Assembly (NCBI RefSeq): GCF_039555335.1
Contig: NC_092637.1
Span: 9,136,815 to 9,200,814 of the forward strand
Direction: 5' to 3'
DNA length: 64,000 bases
Origin: Amphiura filiformis
Lineage: Eukaryota > Echinodermata > Ophiuroidea > Amphilepidida > Amphiuridae
Part shown: piece by piece, positions 56,832 to 64,000 of the stretch
Layout: each line of letters begins with the position of its first letter
Numbering within the stretch: position 1 is the stretch's first letter
Notes under the pieces: model-generated
Databases searched by the model: none
What the model saw: only the letters and a program-made list of their open reading frames with translations
Told to the model about the DNA's origin: nothing
Program-made: the position numbers and the translations under genes

Positions 56832-57932
56832 TAACACGGCTGTGTACTCTAGCCATTGTTTCTTTCTCAAAATTGAGTTTTTATGATATGTTTGTACCTT
56901 GTTATGTTTTTTATAAATACAAGGAATGAAAATCCAGATTTGTAAACTCCAACTGCAATATTTTAAGGATTTTATTTCACTATTCCACTCGTGTTTGAAA
57001 TTGAAAAGGAAAGAAAATCTTTGTTGTACCAGCAAGGTACACGCCACAACAACTCATCGCGTTGCGTATCGCAATTTGTTAACGCACAAATACGCGACGC
57101 TTATCTGCATCGCGGCGCATCTTATGGAAACACCACGGAAGCACTGATTTCACAAAAACCTAGTGGTCAAATGGCTCCGTTTTAGCTGATAAAATGTGGG
57201 TTTTTCAAGTTCTTTCCCCGATTTAAATATCAAGTTATGAATGGATTTCGCTCAAACTTCTCAAGGGGCTGTGGATTTACCCGATGTTCACGTAATATAA
57301 GTTTCAAAACGAAAACTGTCGCATTCTCCTGTGAGATTCGATGAAAGTGCAAAATGTGACCACTTTAAACTTCAACGGCCATTATTTCAATGTTCATTTT
57401 CTCGGTAAAATGACGATTTAGGTACACGATAACTCAATAAATACAGCATCTATAGGTAAGCAAATATGATCATCGTAAAAAGCATGATCGACTCAAGAAA
57501 CGGTTTTCTCATTTTTTATATTTTGGTCTATTTCCGATTTTGGGCATCATTTTGTGCAAATAGGCGTTTTGAATTTTAAAAAGTTCATTTTGATGCCTTA
57601 TATGGTCAATATCTAAAAAAATAAGGCCAATATCAAAAAATAAAAAACAGTTTTTGGAATGGAGCCTCAAGATTGAGCTAAAAACAAAATAAAATATTTT
57701 GGAAATAGTGTTTTTTTGTTATGATGTACCTAACAAATATTGCCAAAAAACTCACTTTTTTTGTAATTTTCTTCAAAATTGTTGTTTTTACCCCAAATCT
57801 GTATTTATATTAAGATTTATTGATGTCTTGCCTTCATAAAAATGTATACTTTTATATGTTTCGCGCGAATAATTACAAAGTTATTGCACTTTTACTACAT
57901 GCATGTCTGAGAGTACACAGCCACCTTAAGTG
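56832..57932. mobile_element. 1.1-kb element with ~21-bp TIRs
   Basis: CTTAACACGGCTGTGTACTCT at the left and AGAGTACACAGCCACCTTAAG at the right. Interior AT-rich with no credible gene. Confidence 0.6.
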
Positions 57933-59140
57933 GCGCCGCTCCGACGTATGAGAACAGGAGAAACGATATTTGGTGATGCTGAGCAGCAACATTGGCTTTC
58001 ACAGTTGTGCCGCTCAGTGGAATGCTGATCCGAATGCAGAGAAGTACAAGCGGCATGATGAAGCATTACACAACAGAAAGTATGAAACAAGCATTTATTA
58101 ACCGTATCATGTTCGACATAGCGAACATTCAATTTGAAAGGAAAAGACTACATACAAATGTCACAAGACTTGTCAACTCTGTTTTAGTATCTAGCATCAG
58201 TATGTTTTTATTAATGCTTACATTTAACATTAACATGTGTTTTTATTCGGTTGTCCAAAGAAGTAATAAAGAATACATAAACTACTTCAAACAGTTGAAA
58301 GAAATTGTGGAGGTGGAATTTTCATTTCATTGTAATACGTGTAAATTAATTTTGTGTATTATCATTTTAAGTTGGAGTTGGAATGTCAATGGGTAACGAA
58401 GAGGGATTTGAATTGTAACATAGACCTGTTCTAATTCTAAATGGCTTTAAATTTTCTTTATTATTGAATAGTATACAAATATTGAATGTACAGTAAGAAT
58501 ATTTCTTGAGGTGAATTGGTGAAATATGGACTGTTCCATTCAAAAGCCTTGTTGAATGCAACAATTCATTTTAAAGTATTTTTTGCATGCTGTAACAATC
58601 AAGCCAAAAGACCTGTACAATCAGGTTACGTATTCGGATTTTGGAAACACATTTTCGAATCCCTTTACTATCAATTATAAAAATTAATGCAAGATATTGT
58701 AAATTATAAGCTTTGCACAAGATTTTGAATGCTTAGACTAACTGTGCACAAGTCTAAGAATTTTATGACTACCAATAGAGGTTATCCGTGTTCTATAAGC
58801 TGCATATCCTATCAACTACTGCTATACCTTGTTTAGGACTTTCAAAAGAAGTACCTGCATGTGCAACCATGAATGTTTCAAAATAGCCCGCCAAAGTCAT
58901 GCAGGTAACTCAGAGGTCATGCATTGAATTGGTTTGAATGAGGAATACTACGGGAACCAGCTCCTTTTGTTAGAAGTCACGCATGAGTAAAGTGGATAAC
59001 CTCTATTGTTAGAAGACAATAGTCATGCAATTTCCCATTGCAAATATATTTAGATAAAAATTGACCTTTTATTGCCAGTTAGAACTAAATAGCTCTAAAT
59101 AATTTATTTAGCTGTTTCATTTGGCAAAACATGATATATC
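57933..59140. other. No gene recognised
   Basis: A 134-codon frame at 57992-58396 and an overlapping frame (HSCAAQWNADPNAEKYKRHD, stop soon after) are the only open stretches. Neither shows a domain I can name. The words ATAGAGGTTATCC (58778) and GGATAACCTCTATTG (58994) form the ends of a ~230-bp inverted-repeat element. Confidence 0.4.
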
Positions 59141-59143
59141 CAG

Positions 59144-59535
59144 AGGTTAAAAAAAAAAAAAAAAAAAAGCGCAGTGATTTATAGTGCGCTACGCACAGGC
59201 ACAACGCCTAGACGTTGATCCACAAGCCTCAGCACACTTTACAGGTTGTCGCTGACCACTACGGCCCCACATCATTCCACAAACCATTAAACAACAATTC
59301 AGGGACTTTGCTGCTTCCAGAGCGCACACCCTAGACATTCCACAAATAACCATCGCAACCAGGATCAGCTCCCCGAGTTTCGTACGGGTTACAACGAGAC
59401 AAATTAGCAGCGAGTTCCTTGTCCAAGGGAATTTCAAGGTAACTCAATTTTTCCATGTGAGCGTATAGGCACCGCCAGGGTTCGAACCCGCAACCTCTCG
59501 CACCATAGTCGAACGCCTTATCGATTGAGCTAACT
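59144..59535 (-). mobile_element. tRNA-derived SINE
   Basis: On the minus strand it starts with an A-box-like TAGCTCAATCGATAAGGCG and a B box GGGTTCGAACCC, the two internal Pol III promoter elements, continues ~300 bp, and ends TAGCGCACTATAAATCAC then a T18 run (poly-A on the plus strand at 59150-59168). The tRNA part cannot form an acceptor stem, so it is not a tRNA gene. Confidence 0.82.
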
Positions 59536-59561
59536 TGACAGGTTAGTCTGCCATTAGTGTA

Positions 59562-59776
59562 TTAACAGTATGAGAACTACCTGCCTATTGGTCAAAAAGA
59601 AGTTTTCATTATCAATTGGACCAATCAGCGACATTGTTAGAATAATTTCACCATGCAAAAAAATTGGGGTGAATTATTTGCAAAGCTCCATTCTGATTGG
59701 TGATTAAAGTGAAGATATCACATAATTGACCAATCAGAGGCAGTGTTAGATCGGCAGGTAGTGCTCAGAGGGTTAA
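59562..59776. mobile_element. piggyBac-type MITE, copy 3
   Basis: TTAA ... TATGAGAACTACCTGCC ... GATCGGCAGGTAGTGCTCAG ... TTAA, very similar to 10266-10483; the C-run after the left TTAA has mutated. Confidence 0.82.
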
Positions 59777-59917
59777 GTCTGTATCTGCAATAGTTGCCTC
59801 ATTAGAATCTGGCAATTTCTGCATTCTGTATTGTACATCTAAAAATAAGACAACTATATAGTATTCAGCAAATTCCTTCTGTGGTGTCTGTCTGCTCTTT
59901 CTGATTATCGCATAAAA

Positions 59918-60000
59918 ATGCTTGGTCATGCAATGCTTGGTCATGCAATGCTTGGTCATGCAATGCTTGGTCATGCAATGCTTGGTCATGCAATGCTTCG
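59918..60000. repeat. 15-bp tandem repeat, about five copies
   Basis: ATGCTTGGTCATGCA repeated nearly perfectly; the minus strand reads as MTKHC repeats, a compositional frame with no support as a gene. Confidence 0.93.
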
Positions 60001-60172
60001 TAAATTGACCAGCGATTGAGGTGCTGATGTCATGACATGATTCAATAATCCAATCAGAATCCCACTTCTGTTTTCAGTTTTCACCATAAACAGCACCAAA
60101 TCTGAAGAACTGGCACTGAAGAACCTTGCAGAAAATGATAGCAGCTATTGCAGTGAGATAGGCCTTCTTGTA

Positions 60173-60387
60173 TTAACCCCCTGAGCACTACCTGCCGATC
60201 TAACATTGCCTCTGATTGGTCAATTACATGATATCTTCATTGAAATCACCAATCAGAATGGAGGTGTGCAAATAATTCACCCTAATTTTTTTTGTGTGGT
60301 GAAATTATTCTTACAATGTTGCTGATTGGTCCTATTGATAAGGAAAACTTCTTTTTGGCCAATCGGCAGGTAGTTCTCATAGGGTTA
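60173..60387. mobile_element. piggyBac-type MITE, copy 4, at the 3' end of MRNIP
   Basis: TTAACCCCCTGAGCACTACC ... AGGTAGTTCTCATAGGG-TTAA, opposite orientation to copies 2 and 3. Its right TTAA and terminal bases form the last codons and TGA stop of the MRNIP frame as it stands in this sequence. Confidence 0.87.
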
Positions 60388-63300
60388 ACCTTTCAATACT
60401 TTTTCTACCAGTCATCTGAGAATATTTCATCCAAATTATGTTCCTCAATAGAAAATATGTTTCCATCAACTTTAGGCTGTATCCTAGACTTATCACTTGC
60501 TTCTTTCTGGTTAGGTTTACTTTCCCTGATGCCACCTGTAAATTTCCACTCTGGTAAGATGTATTTCCCCCTGTTGTCTGTAAAATTCCACCCTGGTAAG
60601 GTTTACTTTCCCCTGATGTCATCTGTAAATTTCCACTTATATTTTGTGACATTTTACCCAATTCTGATTGATTCACCATTAAGTCAGTTTCAGCTTTGTC
60701 TTTTCTGTTTGACTGACTGGATAGGAAAACATTCCACCTGCTAGAACCCTGAAGAGAGTCCACTTCCTGCTCTCCAATGGAATCACCTGATTCTCTCTCC
60801 AGAATCTGACTTAAAGATTCGTTGGTCATACTTTCTGGTAAACTGTCACTTGATCTCAGCATATTGTTATCATTTAACCTAAATTTATCATCACTGTCCG
60901 CTGTGACCCACTCCTCATCATTCCCCAAATATCTGTGGTTAAAGGATCCACTTATGGATCCTTGCTCCTGTTGTTGACTTGACAAAGATCTTTCGACGTC
61001 ATCCTGCCTGCTTTCTTGACTGTATTCTTCAGTGCTTTCAGCATTCTCAAGGAACTGACCCCACTTGCTACTTGATGTGCTCGTTGCAGACGATTGAGTT
61101 GGTTTGGACAGTGATTTTGTAGACATTTTCTCTTTAACAAATCCAAACCTCTTGTCTTCACTGCTATTTTCTTCATTCAAAAAATTATTCCATCTTCCGT
61201 TTGAATTTGAAGGTTCAGGATTAGGATAAGTATCAGAAGATTTCTTGACTGCTTGTGTGTTACCATAGTTACAATGTGACTGCTTGGCAGTGCCTTGTTT
61301 TTTACCCCAGAGTTCTCCTGATGAATATTCATGATGACCACCTGTGGATGAGGCTGAATGCACCTGTTCACTGTAATCTTCTTCAAAATAGTTATCCTGA
61401 AAAAATGTTTAACATGAATTATGTAATATATACATTTCAAATATTTTAATGGGTTTGTGTGGGAGATAAATCCGCTGGGGGAACTCACACATCCCCGAGC
61501 AGGCCCTTAAATTCCAACCCAAAGCGCCAACCCTAATCACTGATTAAACATGGGTGGATAGTCACAAAATAAACACATTTTGCAAGATCTGGATGTGCAC
61601 TCACTGTTCATTTATCGACCCATGTTACACTATACCAAATCAGTACAGAAAATTGAAATGGAAGAAATGCATTGTGGGAAGTGTAAGATTTCAACTTACC
61701 TTATTCAATTTCCTTTTCCTTCCACCTGACCCAGTATTGCCTCTTGTCCATCCTCGGTTACCACGACGACCTCGACTTTTGTAGGTATCTGCATCAGTTG
61801 TTATCCTACTAACATCAAAGTCAGGAAAGGTCTGGGGTTCAAGCTCATGTGTTATTTCTTCATCAGGGTCATTTATGAATTGACCCCACATTGAAGCTCC
61901 TGGATTGCTCTGTATAAGACAAAGTGAGTACACATTGAGTCTCTACTCCCAATTCTAAAAAAAAAGGATATGCCACTAGTGCCTGGCATTTGATAAAGAA
62001 ATAAATATGTTTATTAGTAATGACAGTAAGCGTAGTAAGCAAACAAATCAGGTTTTTAAAATTCTTTTTTTGGACAAAAGGTCCAAATTTTGGGAAGGTC
62101 CACTTTTTCGAAATTTGCACCCATTCCCCCCAAACAAATACTGGGTGTGGGCTTGAGTAATGATATTAAAATACATTTAATACATTTTTTACCTCTTGAA
62201 ATGGTTCTTCAGCCTGTTCATAGCATTCTTCATCATTCTCATCATCATAATGATTATGCAGTACATCCTGGTCTACAGGGTGTGTTTCAGCAGGGATGTC
62301 ATTCTCCACAGATACCTTTAATAGGTTCAGTTTCTGGACATGTTTACGGCAGTCAGCTCCTGAGCCACGCCCATACTCCTATTCACACAAAAATAAAATC
62401 ATAAGACACAAACTGGGCAAAATTAAAATTCATTAATTGGGCTGTTCCAGTTGAAATCTATGCATAAGTAATTGAAAATGTTAGAATACTGCTTAAATGG
62501 AAAAAAAAAAAAACATGGGTGGGGATGTTGGACTGCAACCTTGGCGAAAAAGGTTGCCACACCTGAGCGTTCATTGGCCAACATCCTTCCCCGCTCCCCA
62601 ATTGCAATGTTGATTTGGACAAAATCGTCATTGTGTCTACATTTCAGTCTCCCAACATTGAAAGATGGGGGTGGGGGGGGGGGGGGGGGAAGGGGAAGGG
62701 GAGAGTCTAAATTGAGTGTGCATGCATTTTTGCAACTATTATACAAAGATAATGCGGTACTGTGACATATATTTACCTCTGGCGATTGCTTTATTTTAAC
62801 ACCAGCACGGGCTGGTGTGGCAACGAATTTCCGCCAAGGTTGTGGGACTCTGTAAAACTACCCGACTAGACACCAATTTTGACAAAAAACAGACCCAAAT
62901 TTATACCATTTAAAAAAGATATTTTTACAAATTTTGCTTTAAAACAATGAAAAATTACATGTTATTTTAGAAAACTTTGGAAAAACTCAACACTCTTTCT
63001 TTCACATCCCCTTACCCCTTTTAATTTCTACTAAGAACCCCCGGGTGTCTTACGCACAGTGGCTTAGATTTCTTTTTGACATGGGGGGATGGGGTTGGAA
63101 AAAGTCTTGAAGTATAGTGAATCCAAATATGAGGTAGTAGCCTAATTTGGTCAGAAACCCATATTCAGGTGTTAACATGGGGGTGGATGATTGTATGGAC
63201 CACCTCCCCTGACAAAATATTGGGGGATAAATCCCCATCCCCGGATTTACGCCTATGCTTACGTATGTAGTACCTTCTTCAGTGACTGTTTTTCTCCACA

Positions 63301-63393
63301 CATCTTACACACCCATTTTGGGACTTTTTTCACTTGCTGCACCTGGAAGACACTGCAGGCATAACAGCTGGTAACCATGAATACTTGTGGCAT
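60377..63393 (-). CDS. MRNIP: MRN complex-interacting protein (MRNIP)
   Basis: Four coding exons: 63393-63274, 62378-62193, 61909-61700 and 61396-60377, GT/AG borders, all phase 0. As read it is 511 aa. The N-terminus has a zinc-ribbon-like C10xxC13 ... C29xxC32 module (FQVQQVKKVPKWVCKMCGEK) followed by YGRGSGADCRKHVQKLN across the first junction, the signature of MRNIP (formerly C5orf45/UPF0544). The rest is Ser/Asn/Glu-rich and probably disordered, with a Lys/Arg-rich patch at the end of exon 3 that may serve nuclear import, and four W-x-x-F-[LI] motifs (W110, W241, W284, W393). MRNIP binds MRE11-RAD50-NBS1 and supports damage signalling and fork protection. A missing base at about 60534-60536 shifts the last ~46 codons; restoring it would give 502 aa ending EIFSDDW with TAG at 60405. 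The start is the upstream of two nearby ATGs. Confidence 0.92.
60530..60650 (-). repeat. Short coding repeats in last MRNIP exon
   Basis: SGNLQMTSGESKPYQ and SGNLQVASG.. are two copies of one unit, with GGILQTTGGNTSYQ between as a diverged third. The better-preserved unit has TCAGGGGAAAG where the last unit has TCAGGGAAAG, exposing the 1-base deletion. Confidence 0.8.
62050..62150. repeat. Dispersed repeat, second copy of the 5800-6080 type
   Basis: GGTCCAAATTTTGGGAAGG, GTCCACTTTTTCGAAATTTG and GGGTGTGGGCTTGAG, within an MRNIP intron. Confidence 0.55.
62442..62770. other. MRNIP intron 1 repeat material
   Basis: Fragment of the GGGCTATTCC family at 62439-62462 (GGGCTGTTCCAGTTGAAATC), an A12 run, and a G-rich run at 62667-62700. 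Nothing gene-like. Confidence 0.5.
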
Positions 63394-63419
63394 TCTGACA
63401 AGGCCTATATGAAGATCAA

Positions 63420-63545
63420 ACCTGTATATGGAATCATAACCAGAAAAGCAAATGTTAGTCAATGTCACCTACATGTATGTTTCAGATGGACATTTTCTTT
63501 GTGTACGAGGCAGTGCCTGTATATGGAATCATATCCAGAAACAGG
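63420..63545. repeat. Direct repeat upstream of MRNIP
   Basis: CCTGTATATGGAATCATAACC at 63420 returns as CCTGTATATGGAATCATATCC at 63518. The MRNIP promoter should lie here or beyond, but no core element can be picked out. Confidence 0.6.
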
Positions 63546-63789
63546 GGTGTGAGAGGCCACAGACCAAAAAAGAGGACAATGACTTAAAAACGCTGAAAAC
63601 AATGTAAAATCAGAATAAAAACGCCAAATATTGGCTGAAAATAAAAGAAAATGCATAAATTTGGGCAACAAAAAAAGAGGAATTAGCTGAAAAGAGGAAC
63701 TCTCACATCCCTGCAGAAAAGAGACAGCAGCAACTGTTAGTTAATTAACATTAATGTTGTGACCTTTTTTTCCAGATGGATTTTCTTTC

Positions 63790-63940
63790 AGTGGCGTATG
63801 TAGCGTCATAGGGGCTCGGGGGGTACATGCCCCCCAATTGATCTGAAAATGGCCGAAAACGGCTTGTGCCCCCCATTCAGACCAGGAGCCCCCAATCATG
63901 GTCGGTACCCCCCATATGATGACCCACGCTACGCCACTGT
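63790..63940. mobile_element. CAGTGGCGTATGTAGC element
   Basis: TCAGTGGCGTATGTAGCG at the left mirrored by ACGCTACGCCACTG at the right, with G-run and C-run interior. A further left end (GTGGGGTAGCGTCATAGGGG) starts at 63960 and runs off the window. Confidence 0.65.
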
Positions 63941-64000
63941 TTTCTTTGTGTAAGAGTCAGTGGGGTAGCGTCATAGGGGAACCCCCAATCTATTGCAAAA

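Noticed and set aside
57992-58396. 134-codon frame, and the overlapping HSCAAQWNADPNAEKYKRHD frame
   Set aside because: No splice context or family recognised. A decayed gene fragment is possible, but I cannot support it.
59461-59535. tRNA gene on the minus strand
   Set aside because: A and B boxes are present but the acceptor stem does not pair, and the unit continues into a SINE body and poly-A tail.

Overview
The window is eukaryotic DNA: intron-rich genes, AT-rich non-coding sequence and very many short transposon copies. The proteins, and the transposon types and recurrent TAGGCCTA-type words, suggest a marine deuterostome invertebrate, most likely an ambulacrarian such as an echinoderm. 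That placement is inference; nothing here names the species.

Three protein-coding genes can be read exon by exon. (1) A GTSF1-like gene on the minus strand, coding exons 16127 down to about 9780. (2) A second GTSF1-like gene on the plus strand, nine coding exons from 35232 to 51016, 369 aa. The two are paralogues: first and second coding exons have identical lengths (132 and 127 nt) and phases, and both proteins carry two CHHC zinc fingers, an EDWD tryptophan motif and a C-terminal G-x-G-R-G tail. They are transcribed away from each other across about 19 kb that is almost entirely transposons. GTSF1 (Asterix) proteins are PIWI/piRNA cofactors, so a pair of transposon-silencing genes sits in a transposon-dense locus. 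(3) MRNIP on the minus strand (63393 down to 60377 or 60405), a DNA-repair factor that binds the MRE11-RAD50-NBS1 complex. It converges tail-to-tail on the second GTSF1-like gene.

Layout: 1-2.5 kb is a non-autonomous TIR element full of a dispersed 15-bp motif. 2.5-9.1 kb holds a LINE remnant and several MITEs and palindromes. 9.2-16.1 kb is GTSF1-like copy 1. 16.2-20.6 kb has foldback elements and a GGAA-type microsatellite. 20.6-26.1 kb is five Helitron copies, four of them in a head-to-tail tandem array. 26.1-32.3 kb is mostly unrecognised and AT-rich. 32.4-34.2 kb is a transposon nested inside a copy of its own family, plus a MITE. 35-51 kb is GTSF1-like copy 2, whose third intron contains a 14-copy array made from its own coding exon. 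51-60 kb is intergenic MITEs, a tRNA-derived SINE and tandem repeats. 60.4-63.4 kb is MRNIP, followed by its upstream region.

Most notable: the exon-derived array encoding the EDWD region; the PIWI-like GRG tails; a 1-base loss in the last MRNIP exon that shifts the reading frame so that the stop codon comes from a piggyBac-type MITE; the Helitron concatemer; and several insertions whose target site can be read directly, either as an unoccupied copy in the window or as an 8-bp duplication.
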